Made by a program: the position numbers and the translations under genes. This document shows positions 31,480 to 39,565 of a DNA stretch of 53,243 bases, piece after piece. Source of the stretch: Bilamarchaeum sp040758595. Lineage in GTDB: Archaea > Micrarchaeota > Micrarchaeia > Anstonellales > Bilamarchaeaceae. Position 1 is the stretch's first letter. Each line of letters starts with the position of its first letter. The notes below the pieces were generated by a model that had not been told where the DNA came from, did no database searches, and saw only the letters and a list, made by a program, of their open reading frames with translations. The stretch is from the NCBI GenBank assembly GCA_040758595.1, contig JBFLVJ010000011.1, forward strand, positions 1 through 53,243, read 5' to 3'.

Positions 31480-31944
31480 TCACTCCTGCATGCACGGACA
31501 GTCGCATCCAGGCGCTGTGCCGTTCTGCAGCCCCATCGGACCGGGACCTCTCATGCCGAAACCGCGCATCCGGCCCGCTCTCGGCCCCTTCTGTCCAAAA
31601 CCTTCCGGCGGCTCCGGGAGCAGCTCGCGCATCTGCGAACGGAGCTCTTCCGCGGTCTCTGAATCACCAGACTCCCTCGCGGCGCGTATCTGCTCCCTGA
31701 GGGAGTCCAGCTCCGCCCTCTGCTCATCGGTCAGCTGGGAAAGCGGACCGTCCGCAGGAGCGTACTCCTGCCGGATAGCATGGATAGTCTCGAGATCCCT
31801 TTCTTCAAGAGCTTGCTTAAGCTGGACCTTCACATCATCAGGCAAACTGTCCGCGAAATGGCCGGAGAAGCCGCCCCACGCGAAGGCCGCACCTAAAAGA
31901 GCCAGCAATGCCAGCCCACCTAACAAAACCTTGTTGTTTCCCAT
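31480..31944 (-). CDS. Spy/CpxP-like periplasmic metal-sensor-type protein
   Basis: A 154-aa exported protein: signal-anchor (NNKVLLGGLALLALLGAAFA), a charged helical domain with LTDEQRAELDSLREQIRAARESGD, typical of Spy/CpxP or heavy-metal-resistance LTXXQ proteins, and a Gly/Met-rich tail ending GCDCPCMQE, a likely metal site. It heads the exporter operon. TTATAAT on the minus strand near 31981-31975 and GGTGAT just upstream of the ATG indicate a normal promoter and ribosome-binding site. Confidence 0.78.
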   Translation of the reverse strand: MGNNKVLLGGLALLALLGAAFAWGGFSGHFADSLPDDVKVQLKQALEERDLETIHAIRQEYAPADGPLSQLTDEQRAELDSLREQIRAARESGDSETAEELRSQMRELLPEPPEGFGQKGPRAGRMRGFGMRGPGPMGLQNGTAPGCDCPCMQE

Positions 31945-32024
31945 CTATATCACCTGATGGGACGCGCCAAGCCGATTATAAATAGATTTACCGGAATATC
32001 CCCCAAATTACGCCGTAATATCTC

Positions 32025-32456
32025 CTATTTCGAGCTCACCCAGACCAGTATGCCGAGCGACAGGGTGGCGAAGACATAGGGTATCAGCGGGAAGAGGCCA
32101 CGCCCCCCATAGACACCCAAAAACGCGTGGAGCATCGGGTTGGCCGCGATGGCGAAGAGCATGAATGAGAAGACCGCCACCAGCAGGCCGAACGTGAACC
32201 TGCTCTTGAGCTGGAGGTAGTCCTTCATATAGATGAACATGAGATAGAAGGAGAGCAGCAGCATGAGGAGCGAGAGGAATATCTGCGCCATGAATATGTA
32301 GGGCATTATGTCCGGCTGCTCTGCCCGCGGTCCGAGCTGCCTGAAGGGGAAGAGCTGGTCGGCCAGCACGAATATCCCCATCGCCAGCAGCAGGGCGAGC
32401 AGCGTTCCGCCAACGGCCTTCAGGGTGAAATCATTTTTATTTTCCATCGCCATCAT
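32025..32456 (-). CDS. Four-span membrane protein coupled to an HTH gene
   Basis: About 143 aa with four hydrophobic segments and no recognised family. The first residues (MMAMENKND) offer ATG starts at 32456, 32453 and 32447. Its start overlaps the end of the upstream winged-helix gene by up to 20 bp, so the two are translationally coupled. Paired winged-helix and membrane proteins are frequent in Archaea, possibly as sensor and regulator. Confidence 0.65.
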   Translation of the reverse strand: MMAMENKNDFTLKAVGGTLLALLLAMGIFVLADQLFPFRQLGPRAEQPDIMPYIFMAQIFLSLLMLLLSFYLMFIYMKDYLQLKSRFTFGLLVAVFSFMLFAIAANPMLHAFLGVYGGRGLFPLIPYVFATLSLGILVWVSSK

Positions 32457-32727
32457 CTCTCAAAAGTCCTATTAAATACTGATTGCCATCCCACTCGGGG
32501 CTTATGAAATAGACCGAGCCGTACTTCTTTTTCGGGGTCTCGAGCACCCCTTCTTCCTTCAGGAGCTCCACATGGCCCTGCACCGTCTTGTAGTCCATGC
32601 CCAGATTTATCGCGAGCTGGCGGATGTTCATGGGCTTCCTGTCCAGCGCCCGGAGTATCCTAAGCCGTGTAGGGCCGCCCCTGGAGGCGTTGAGAAGCCA
32701 GTAAAGAAGACGGGTCTTCGGATCCAT
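32437..32727 (-). CDS. Winged-helix transcriptional regulator
   Basis: A 96-aa HTH protein, start ATG 32727 (MDPKTRLLYWLLNASRGG). The frame is open further upstream, but the minus-strand TATA (TTTTTAATC, about 32754-32746) sits 20-26 bp before this ATG. The HTH is TRLRILRALDRKPMNIRQLAINLGMDYKTVQGHVELLKEEGVLETPKKKYG, an ArsR/MarR-like fold. It is coupled to the four-span membrane protein. Confidence 0.82.
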   Translation of the reverse strand: MDPKTRLLYWLLNASRGGPTRLRILRALDRKPMNIRQLAINLGMDYKTVQGHVELLKEEGVLETPKKKYGSVYFISPEWDGNQYLIGLLRDDGDGK

Positions 32728-32848
32728 CGGCACTAATTCTTGGCCTAGATTAAAAAGGCTTGGATGGGGGAAAGCATACTGGCGGATGCTTCTGATGGCG
32801 GGGTAAGTGGATAAAAGCCTATCATGGGATGGAAAAAGGAGTGATGCT

Positions 32849-33085
32849 ATGAAGCTCTTCGAACCGAACGAGGGGAGATTGGACAGGATAGCGAGGATTG
32901 TTGCCGGCGTCGGTCTGCTCGCAGGCGGACTCTTTTTTGCAGTGGCGCCGCTCTCATACGCCGTCATGTTAATCGGCCTGATAGTCACGGTGACCGGCCT
33001 TACCGGCTCCTGCGCGCTCTACAGCCTCATCGGGTTCAACACCATGGAAAAGCCCGCGGCCGCTTCCCGCAAGAAAAAGAGATGA
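32849..33085 (+). CDS. DUF2892-family (YgaP-type) membrane protein
   Basis: A 78-aa protein beginning MKLFEPNEGRLDRIARI, preceded by GGAGTG at a ribosome-binding distance; an earlier in-frame ATG (32807) is less likely. Two membrane spans are followed by the family motif TGLTGSCALYSLIGFNT and a basic tail. The family is often associated with rhodanese and sulfur proteins. Confidence 0.85.
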   Translation: MKLFEPNEGRLDRIARIVAGVGLLAGGLFFAVAPLSYAVMLIGLIVTVTGLTGSCALYSLIGFNTMEKPAAASRKKKR

Positions 33086-34048
33086 TCAGATGCCGAGCTT
33101 CCTGAGGACGGCGTCGGCCATCATCTTAGGCCCGTCCACTCCGGCCTGGGAGAACATCTCCGGATAGAGGCCCGGGAACGCGTTCACGTCGACCACATAG
33201 GAGTTCCCCGAGCTGTCCACTACCATATCCACACCCACCCACGCCATGTCGAAGAGCTCGGCGATTTTCATCGCGATCTCCAGTTGCTCAGAAGACGGGT
33301 GAGCGAGCAGCATCTTCCCTCCGACGCTCTTGCGGTCCATCACCTTCCAGCCGCCGAAGAAGCTCTCCGGCCCTTTCCTGTAGGAATAGGCATGCTTGCC
33401 GCCGATTATGTTGATGCCTATCCATTTGGCCGGGTCGTTGGGTATCATCTGCTCGACATAGTGGTTTTCGGGCGGGGCGTAGTCTATTACGTTCACGACG
33501 TCTTCCGGGTCGTCTATCTTGATTATGCCGATGCCGTAGGAGCCGAGCCTCGGCTTGAGCAGGATGGGGCTCTCCCATGATTTGAGGTGCTTTATCGCGT
33601 CCTCTGAATGCTGCCTCTTGAGCAGCATGAACCGGGGGACCGGGATGCCGTGCCGGCTGAGCTCGCTGCTCGTGAGGTACTTGTCCATGGCGAGCTCGTA
33701 TCCCAGCGGGTTGTTTATGACCGTGGTGTTGCCCTTCTGAAGGGCCTTGAGAAGCTCCAGATGGTAATTCCTCCGGTAATCGCGGCCTATCTCCCCGAAC
33801 CAGACGAACCCGTCCAGCTCGGGCTTGCTGCCGTCTTCCAGTAGTATCTCTCCAGATGAGAGGGTCCAGTCCCTGAAATCATCGTAGCCGACCAGCTCCA
33901 GGGCGGCATTCTTCCTTAGGTGGGAGAGCATCCCGTCCCGCATGGCTTCCAGCAGCGCACCCGGCGTTTCGTAGGTGACGCTTGTCATGGTCTTCCGGTA
34001 GGGAAGCCAGTATCCGAGCCTGAGAAGCCCTTTCTTTTCGGTCGACAT
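33086..34048 (-). CDS. RimK-type ATP-grasp ligase
   Basis: About 320 aa from ATG 34048 (MSTEKKGLLRLGYW). ATP-grasp features are PVPRFMLLKR, SPILLKPRLGSYGIGIIKI, HYVEQMIP and the metal-binding WVGVDMVVDSSGNSYVVDVNAFPGL. The fold joins an amino acid (often Glu) to a carboxylate; archaeal relatives include MptN, CofF and LysX, but the substrate cannot be set here. A minus-strand TATA (CCTTTTATTG, about 34078-34069) lies a leaderless distance upstream. Confidence 0.87.
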   Translation of the reverse strand: MSTEKKGLLRLGYWLPYRKTMTSVTYETPGALLEAMRDGMLSHLRKNAALELVGYDDFRDWTLSSGEILLEDGSKPELDGFVWFGEIGRDYRRNYHLELLKALQKGNTTVINNPLGYELAMDKYLTSSELSRHGIPVPRFMLLKRQHSEDAIKHLKSWESPILLKPRLGSYGIGIIKIDDPEDVVNVIDYAPPENHYVEQMIPNDPAKWIGINIIGGKHAYSYRKGPESFFGGWKVMDRKSVGGKMLLAHPSSEQLEIAMKIAELFDMAWVGVDMVVDSSGNSYVVDVNAFPGLYPEMFSQAGVDGPKMMADAVLRKLGI

Positions 34049-34089
34049 GGATGACAATCGCCGTGAAACAATAAAAGGATTGCCCATCC

Positions 34090-34113
34090 TCCGAACGCGC
34101 GCGTCCTGAAAAA
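34090..34113. promoter_or_regulatory. 24-bp palindromic-core element, copy A
   Basis: TCCGAACGCGCGCGTCC plus TGAAAAA spans 34090-34113. Its core ACGCGCGCGT is self-complementary. The reverse strand matches 53091-53114 at 23 of 24 bases. It lies between the divergent ATP-grasp and deoxyhypusine-synthase-like genes, about 15-20 bp from the ATP-grasp TATA box. Confidence 0.6.
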
Positions 34114-34186
34114 TGTCCAAACGCTTAAAGCTTTTCGGGTAGAAATAGATACAAGAGATAGCGAGGTTCTAGTTGAGGGTTGCGTA

Positions 34187-35161
34187 GTGGAAAGAAAGAT
34201 ATCTGATTTCATCGATAGGAACTACAGGCATTTCAATTCCGCAGAGCTGGCCGATGCGGCCAAAGCGTACAAGAAGCATGTGGATTCGGGCGGGAAGATG
34301 CTCCTGGCCATGGCCGGGGCGATGTCGACCGCCGAGCTTGGGATAACCCTCGCCGAGATGATACGGGAGGGCAAGATACACGCCATATCGACCACGGGTG
34401 CCAATCTGGAAGAGGACATATTCAATCTGGTGGCCCATAAGCACTATCATATGGTCAGGAGGTACCGGGATCTCACCCCGGAGCAGGAACTGGAGCTGCT
34501 GGAGAGGGGGCTCAACCGCGTCACCGATACGTGCATACCGGAGGGATCCGCCATGAGGAAGATAGAGAGCCTCATCATCCCGATATGGCAAAGATATGAG
34601 CGGGAGGGGAAGAGCGCATTCCCCCACGAGTACCTCTACGAGCTCATACGGTCCGGAGAGCTGGAGAAGCACTACCAGATAGATCCCGAGGACAGCTGGA
34701 TGGTCGCGGCCTGCGAGAAAGGCATACCGATATTCGTCCCGGGGTGGGCGGATTCCACCCTGGGGAATGTGTTCGTGGCAGAGCACATCAAGGGCAACAT
34801 AAAGGACATGGGCATAGTCAAGGAAGGGCTAGGATACATGAAAGAGCTGATCTCATGGTACCAGAGGGAATCCAAAGAGGGCAGCGTGGGCTTCTTCCAG
34901 ATAGGGGGCGGGATAGCGGGCGACTTCCCGATATGCGTGGTGCCGCTCATAAACCAGGATGTGAAGCTGGAGGACGTCCCCTCCTGGGGTTATTTCTGCC
35001 AGATAAGCGATTCCACCACCAGCTACGGCTCCTATTCCGGGGCGGTCCCCAACGAGAAGATAACCTGGGGCAAGCTGAAGCCCGACACGCCTAGATTCAT
35101 GATAGAATCGGACGCGACGATAGTGGCTCCGCTGATATTCTCCTACGTGCTCGGGCACTGA
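34187..35161 (+). CDS. Deoxyhypusine-synthase-like protein
   Basis: A 324-aa member of COG1899 starting with GTG (MERKISDFIDRNYRHF). Conserved parts are AGAMSTAELG, STTGANLEEDIFNLVAHKHYH, LTPEQELELLERGLNRVTDTCIPE, PIFVPGWADSTLGN, FFQIGGGIAGDFPI and KITWGKL, the last with the catalytic Lys. The NLVAHKHYHMVRRYRDLTPEQE block is typical of the bacterial DHS-like group rather than of standard archaeal DHS. It may modify aIF5A or make a polyamine, which is uncertain. No aIF5A gene is nearby. Confidence 0.87.
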   Translation: MERKISDFIDRNYRHFNSAELADAAKAYKKHVDSGGKMLLAMAGAMSTAELGITLAEMIREGKIHAISTTGANLEEDIFNLVAHKHYHMVRRYRDLTPEQELELLERGLNRVTDTCIPEGSAMRKIESLIIPIWQRYEREGKSAFPHEYLYELIRSGELEKHYQIDPEDSWMVAACEKGIPIFVPGWADSTLGNVFVAEHIKGNIKDMGIVKEGLGYMKELISWYQRESKEGSVGFFQIGGGIAGDFPICVVPLINQDVKLEDVPSWGYFCQISDSTTSYGSYSGAVPNEKITWGKLKPDTPRFMIESDATIVAPLIFSYVLGH

Positions 35162-35173
35162 CGGCCGCATTGC

Positions 35174-36466
35174 TTAGAGCCGCTTGTCGCTGCCCTCGGC
35201 CTCTTTCGCTTCCGGGGGCTCTTCCGGCTCCTTTTCGGCCGCCTCCACCGCTTCTGTGAGCTTCTCTGATTCGGTCTTCTTCTCTTCGTCCTTGTCTAGG
35301 AGGAAGACGCCCACGGTGGCCGCGATGTTGGTGAGGAGTATGGAGGCGAACGCGAGCTCCCTGAAGATAGGGATTGCGATGCCGTATGTGAGCGGAAGGG
35401 TGGCGAGCACGGCGGCCGCGAGCCCGCGGGGCATCATCGCCACCGCCACGTTCGCGTCCCGCTTCGGGAAGTCGTTGAGCAGGAGCCGCTTCGAGAGGAG
35501 CCTGGAGGCCGCGATGAGGGCCAGCACCACCACCGAGACCGCGAGCACATGGAAACCGAAATAGCTCGGCGCGAGCAGCAGGCCCATATAGACGAAGAAG
35601 AAGGTCCTGACGAAGAAGGTCATCTCCTCCTGGAATATCTTTATGGCACGGCCGATGGGCCTGTGGATCTTCCATTTCAGGTATTTGTCCAGCTCCTCGG
35701 CGTTCCCGAGCATGAGCCCGAACACGAACACAGCGAACCCGCCGTTGCCGCGTATCGCATCCGTGAAAGCGAACAGGCCGAACACGAGGGCGAGGGTCAG
35801 CATGTAGGAGTATTTCTGGACCTTGAACCGGCTCACCAGGAACATCCAGGCGAGGGCAGAGAACGCCCCCACGACCATGGCGAGGGTGAACGAGGAGAGG
35901 AGATTGTGTATGAAGTCGCCGGCTTCCGGAAGCCGGTCCGCCTGGATGAGGTTTATCACTATGACCGCCATGATTATGCAGAACGCATCGGTGAGGGTGG
36001 ATTCCACGGCCAGCAGGGACTTTGTCTCCTTGGAGACGCCCGTCCGCTCGGCCATGGCGATGACTATCGCGGAGCTGGTGCCTCCGAGCACCGTGCCGAG
36101 AAGGAGCCCGTGGATGGGCGGCCATCCGAGCATCAGGGCGGCCGCCAGGCCGATGAAGATGGCGCCCGATAGGAACGTGGCGACGCTGAACGCGGTGCTC
36201 CGCGGTATCGCCCGGGCCAGCGAGAACATGTCGAATGACATCCCGCCGTCGAACAGCAGGACTATGAGGGCGAGGGTGGAAAGGAACGGGAGCAGGGAGA
36301 CGATGACCGAATCCTCGGACGCATCCACGATGCCTGATGCCGGGCCGAGCAGGAAGCCGAACAGCATCAGCAGGAGCACCTGCGAGACGCGCGTCCGCTC
36401 CGAAATGATCGTGGACAGGAAGCCGGTGAGGATCGTCAGGCCCAGGATGAAGAAGAGTTCGTTCAT
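35174..36466 (-). CDS. CPA1-type Na+/H+ antiporter
   Basis: A 430-aa polytopic exchanger with about 12 helices (IVLLFDGGMSF, LGGTSSAIVIAMAERTGV, LAVESTLTDAFCIIMAVI, AMMPRGLAAAVLATLPL). The usual paired Asn-Asp of CPA1 reads Thr-Asp in ESTLTDAF. The C-terminal tail (about 40 residues) is Glu-rich. It is preceded 7 bp upstream by the five-span membrane protein gene on the same strand. Confidence 0.87.
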   Translation of the reverse strand: MNELFFILGLTILTGFLSTIISERTRVSQVLLLMLFGFLLGPASGIVDASEDSVIVSLLPFLSTLALIVLLFDGGMSFDMFSLARAIPRSTAFSVATFLSGAIFIGLAAALMLGWPPIHGLLLGTVLGGTSSAIVIAMAERTGVSKETKSLLAVESTLTDAFCIIMAVIVINLIQADRLPEAGDFIHNLLSSFTLAMVVGAFSALAWMFLVSRFKVQKYSYMLTLALVFGLFAFTDAIRGNGGFAVFVFGLMLGNAEELDKYLKWKIHRPIGRAIKIFQEEMTFFVRTFFFVYMGLLLAPSYFGFHVLAVSVVVLALIAASRLLSKRLLLNDFPKRDANVAVAMMPRGLAAAVLATLPLTYGIAIPIFRELAFASILLTNIAATVGVFLLDKDEEKKTESEKLTEAVEAAEKEPEEPPEAKEAEGSDKRL

Positions 36467-36473
36467 CTGCCAA

Positions 36474-37106
36474 TCACTTTTCGGCCAAATCTTTCTGGAG
36501 CTTCACGTTCTTCTTCTTGAGCTTCTTCAATAGCTGCTCTTCCTTGGTCTCGGCCGGCGGGAGTTCGAGCCCCTCGGGGCGGCTCGCCATGCTCTCGAGT
36601 ATCTGTATCGCCTTCAGGAGCGCGAATATCAAAGCGAAGAGAAGGATGGCGGCTACCAGGGTTATGGAGTCGGCCGGCACCCCTGCATATATGATTGTCA
36701 TCAGCACGTATACCGAGACGTTGACCGGCGGCGCGGAGAACAGGAAGAATGCGGCCCTCTTGGGGAGGAGGTGGTAGTATGTTATGAGCATGAGGAAGAA
36801 CGCTGAGGCCACCAGGGCGGAGGATATGGAAAGGTAGAACGTGTTCGAGAAGACATTGTCCCAGGAACCGACCCCATCCGAGTAGAACATCCTCTGGATC
36901 AGGTTCAAGGATACGAACAGGAATACCATGGTGTTTCCGAAGGCGGTGTTCCAGCCAAGCTCCTCCTTGCTGTACTTCCCGAAATAGAGCGTCATGAAGA
37001 GGGTGGCCAGCACGAGAGGCAACGCCGCCCAGAGCAGATGCTGGTCGTTGAGCGGAGCGAAAACCAGGATCGACAATCGAGCGAGCACTTCTTCTAGGAA
37101 CGCCAT
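36474..37106 (-). CDS. Polytopic membrane protein with coiled-coil tail
   Basis: A 210-aa protein with about five membrane spans and a C-terminal charged coiled coil (ETKEEQLLKKLKKKNVKLQKDLAEK). No family is recognised. A minus-strand TATA (CATAAAAAC, 37136-37128) lies about 25 bp upstream, predicting a leaderless start. It likely forms an operon with the antiporter. Confidence 0.65.
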   Translation of the reverse strand: MAFLEEVLARLSILVFAPLNDQHLLWAALPLVLATLFMTLYFGKYSKEELGWNTAFGNTMVFLFVSLNLIQRMFYSDGVGSWDNVFSNTFYLSISSALVASAFFLMLITYYHLLPKRAAFFLFSAPPVNVSVYVLMTIIYAGVPADSITLVAAILLFALIFALLKAIQILESMASRPEGLELPPAETKEEQLLKKLKKKNVKLQKDLAEK

Positions 37107-37136
37107 GGCACTTAATCGGGATTGTGGTTTTTATGC

Positions 37137-37424
37137 TTATCCTTGTCCCGACGAGGGCGTGCTCACATCCAGACCCTCATCAGAGAGGGGCTTGTCGGTG
37201 TCTATCTGGAACAGGTCCGCCAGTTCGCTGGGGTCAACGGCGTCGGAAGAGCCGTCTTGGACTGCGTCTACTCCGGCGGCATCCTCGTCCTGGCCCGGGC
37301 TGTCTGCGGGGGCATTCACTTCGCCAGCCGCTTGGCCTGTGTCAGATGTCTTTGCCTTCCCTGCGCAGCCGAGCATCAGGAACGATGCCGCCAGCACCAC
37401 CAATAGCATCAGCTTGAGATTCAT
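37137..37424 (-). CDS. Small acidic lipoprotein (pair partner, copy 2)
   Basis: A 95-aa exported lipoprotein: signal MNLKLMLLVVLAASFLMLGC with lipobox LMLGC (Cys20), then an Asp/Gly/Ala-rich acidic region and a C-terminus with DPSELADLFQIDTDKPLSDEG. It is similar in build and in the L-[SA]-D-[ML]-F motif to the lipoprotein at 10433-10774. Its ATG overlaps the upstream stop (ATGA). Function unknown. Confidence 0.7.
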   Translation of the reverse strand: MNLKLMLLVVLAASFLMLGCAGKAKTSDTGQAAGEVNAPADSPGQDEDAAGVDAVQDGSSDAVDPSELADLFQIDTDKPLSDEGLDVSTPSSGQG

Positions 37425-38338
37425 GAAAATGCACCTCCGATTATGAGGGCGCGTATGGAATTGAACTCCTGGAACAGGTCTATGCCGCCATCCCAGCACT
37501 CCAGATTCTCCCTGGAATATTCGTTGGGGTTGCCCACGCTCTCGGAGTAGGCGCAGGCGTCCAGATAATCCTCGACGTCTTCCTGGAGCGAGTCCATCCG
37601 GTCCAGCACCTCTTCCTTGTTGCCATTCTGGCTGTCTTCGATGATGGGCCTCGCATAGTCTATAGTGGCGAGCATCTTCTCTGCCCTGAAGAGCAGGACG
37701 AGCCTGAAATTCCTCATGTGGAGCTTCCTGAGCTCCTGGGGATCCCCGCTGTCGAATGCCGGATCCAGGTCATCCAGCAGCTCCTCGCCGTCCCCGGCGA
37801 CGCGCTCCATGCCGGAGGTATCTGCCCCGAGGGCATCCATGTCATCGATCTGGCCCTCCGCGTATTCGAGCTCGTTCTGCACGTAATGTCGGGAAGCTTC
37901 GCGCGCCTTCTCCATGGCCCGGTCCCTGCATTGGTCCCGGTCATCCATCAAAGGCGTCTCCCCGTCCCGGACGCATGAGAAGAACGGTCCGTTCTTGTGG
38001 TCGAACGCATCCTGAACCACCCTGCCGACCAGACGGAGCGAATCGGCGGCCATCTGGACCATCCCGAGGCCGAACTCGAAAGGCCGGTTCTCGTCCCTCG
38101 CTTCTGCCAGGTCTTCCAGGTCGTCGTTCAGGTCGTCCACATAGCTGGATGAATCGAATACCTCGACGCCGTTCTCTTCGCCGCATCCTTCTCGCATGGC
38201 GAGCCATTCCTCGGCATAATCGACATCGCATGCGACATAATCGTAGCGGGCGTCCATCATCTCCTTGTTGGCGTCGTTGGCCCACGCGGCGGAAATGCCT
38301 GCGAGCATCACTAACGCGAGGATGAATGCGTATCTCAT
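37421..38338 (-). CDS. Secreted helical protein (pair partner, copy 2)
   Basis: A 305-aa exported protein starting at ATG 38338 (MRYAFILALVMLAGISAAWA). It is mostly helical and acidic, and has segments matching the gene at 10774-11700 (EYAEGQIDDMDALGADTSGMERVA; LRKLHMRNFRLVLLFRAEKMLATIDYA). About seven cysteines could form disulfides (VACDVDYAEEW, REGCGEE, FFSCVRDG, DACAYSE, ENLECWDGG). It is coupled by an ATGA overlap to the lipoprotein at 37137-37424. TGGAACG repeats are absent here, so regulation differs. Confidence 0.7.
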   Translation of the reverse strand: MRYAFILALVMLAGISAAWANDANKEMMDARYDYVACDVDYAEEWLAMREGCGEENGVEVFDSSSYVDDLNDDLEDLAEARDENRPFEFGLGMVQMAADSLRLVGRVVQDAFDHKNGPFFSCVRDGETPLMDDRDQCRDRAMEKAREASRHYVQNELEYAEGQIDDMDALGADTSGMERVAGDGEELLDDLDPAFDSGDPQELRKLHMRNFRLVLLFRAEKMLATIDYARPIIEDSQNGNKEEVLDRMDSLQEDVEDYLDACAYSESVGNPNEYSRENLECWDGGIDLFQEFNSIRALIIGGAFS

Positions 38339-38368
38339 GTCATCACGGTGAGGGCCACTCAGGGGATG

Positions 38369-38378
38369 TTTAAAATAG
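38369..38378. promoter_or_regulatory. TATA box shared by divergent genes
   Basis: GTTTAAAATA lies about 20-27 bp upstream of the plus-strand ATG 38397 and about 30 bp from the minus-strand ATG 38338. It resembles the shared box at 20356-20366. Confidence 0.45.
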
Positions 38379-38396
38379 TACCCTTGAAAACATGCC

Positions 38397-38525
38397 ATGG
38401 CGAAATGTTTCTTGTGCGGCGAAGAAGCGGACACCAGGCGCCTGTTCATCGGGAGCGCCAGGGGATTCGCGGACATCTGCTTCGACTGCGCTATCAGATT
38501 CTTCAAGCTGAGGAAAGAGGAGTGA
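38397..38525 (+). CDS. 42-aa zinc-finger-like protein
   Basis: MAKCFLCGEEADTRRLF and ADICFDCAIRFFKLRKEE give two C-x-x-C knuckles 20 residues apart. TTTAAAATA at 38370-38378 gives a leaderless start. It lies 5 bp from the stop of the convergent lipid reductase gene. No partner is evident. Confidence 0.68.
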   Translation: MAKCFLCGEEADTRRLFIGSARGFADICFDCAIRFFKLRKEE

Positions 38526-38530
38526 TGGAT

Positions 38531-39565
38531 TCAGCCATCCATGAAGCTCCAGAACACCCAGTCGAACAGTCGTCTTCTCAGACCATGGCGCGGGTCTTTG
38601 AGTATCCAGTCTATCATCCAGCGGAACGGGAGTCTCCTGTCGGTCGCCAGATGGAAGATGCGCACCTGATTGCGGTGGGCGGAGGCGAGCCGCCTCATGA
38701 TGGTTTCGCCTTGGGGTTTCCGGGTTATGTGTTTCGCGACGCCTTCTCCGCTCGTGATGGCGTAGTAGATGCCTTCGGTGGTGAGCGGGTTGAGGAAACC
38801 CCCAGCATCGCCGATTAGATATATGTTGCCGAACTTCCAGCCCCTATAGTCGGCGTTGCCTCTCATGGCCTCTGAGCGGTGCTTCACGACGTCCGCCCCG
38901 AACTCCTTCGCCACCCACTCCTTCGCCCGCTTCGCCATCCCGTGGTCGAACTCCTTTGCCCGCCAGGCAAGACCGACCATTGTATGATTCCGGCCCCGGG
39001 ACATCATATAGCCATATGAGCCCGGGAAGCTCTTGGGGAGCCAATACATCCTGAACTCAGGACACGGAACCTCCAGAACGAAATGGTATGCCCAGCCGGC
39101 GATATCCTCTGTCGGAAGGCCCAGGTGCTTGCGCACTATCGAGAACGAGCCGTCCGCGCCGACCAGATGCTTGTAGCGGTAGCGGGTTTTGCTGGTTTCG
39201 ACGTGGTTTTGGGTTATGCGGGTTACGGGTTCGGAGTAGTGGATTTCGATGTCGGGACCGCACTTACTAGCCAGATAGCTCTCGAATTCGTACCTGCCTA
39301 TCGTCCAGAGGAACGGGCGGTCGAACTTTATGGTCTGTTTCGTGTCGTCGGTCCCGACCGTAATCTCGGTCCATGGATGGCCCCGGTCGAATTCCTCATC
39401 AGGGAGGACTTTCGGGGATATCTCCCCGGAGCAGATTTTCTTGCCGAGCCGGTCGTTCTTCTCAAGTACCAGAACGCGCAACCCGGAACCGGATAGATGT
39501 CTGGCACAGGAGAGCCCGGCGGGGCCGGCTCCGACGATAACGACATCGTACTCATCAGACATCAA
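38531..39565 (-). CDS. Geranylgeranyl reductase family FAD-dependent oxidoreductase
   Basis: About 344 aa. The FAD-binding N-terminus is DVVIVGAGPAGLSCARHLSGSGLRVLVLEKN, followed by GKKICSGEISPK, GADGSFSIVRKHLGLP, YWLPKSFPGSYGYMMSRG and the second FAD motif GNIYLIGDAGGFLNPLTTEGIYYAITSG. Family members saturate the isoprenoid chains of archaeal lipids. The start overlaps the Topo VI A stop by 1-4 bp. Residues about 109-131 (SEPVTRITQNHVETSKTRY) are encoded by a heptamer-like tract, an unusual low-complexity stretch in this enzyme. Confidence 0.88.
   Translation of the reverse strand: MMSDEYDVVIVGAGPAGLSCARHLSGSGLRVLVLEKNDRLGKKICSGEISPKVLPDEEFDRGHPWTEITVGTDDTKQTIKFDRPFLWTIGRYEFESYLASKCGPDIEIHYSEPVTRITQNHVETSKTRYRYKHLVGADGSFSIVRKHLGLPTEDIAGWAYHFVLEVPCPEFRMYWLPKSFPGSYGYMMSRGRNHTMVGLAWRAKEFDHGMAKRAKEWVAKEFGADVVKHRSEAMRGNADYRGWKFGNIYLIGDAGGFLNPLTTEGIYYAITSGEGVAKHITRKPQGETIMRRLASAHRNQVRIFHLATDRRLPFRWMIDWILKDPRHGLRRRLFDWVFWSFMDG
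39180..39236 (-). repeat. Heptamer-like tract inside the lipid reductase gene
   Basis: On the minus strand units such as GAACCCG, GTAACCC, GCATAACCC, AAAACCA and GAAACCA follow one another. It is more degenerate than the tract in arcC, but is of the same base composition and orientation relative to the gene. Confidence 0.5.

Noticed and set aside
35097..36473. Long ORF antisense to the CPA1 antiporter
   Set aside because: It is Arg/Pro/His-rich with no recognisable motif and overlaps a clear transporter gene; it is a high-GC shadow frame.
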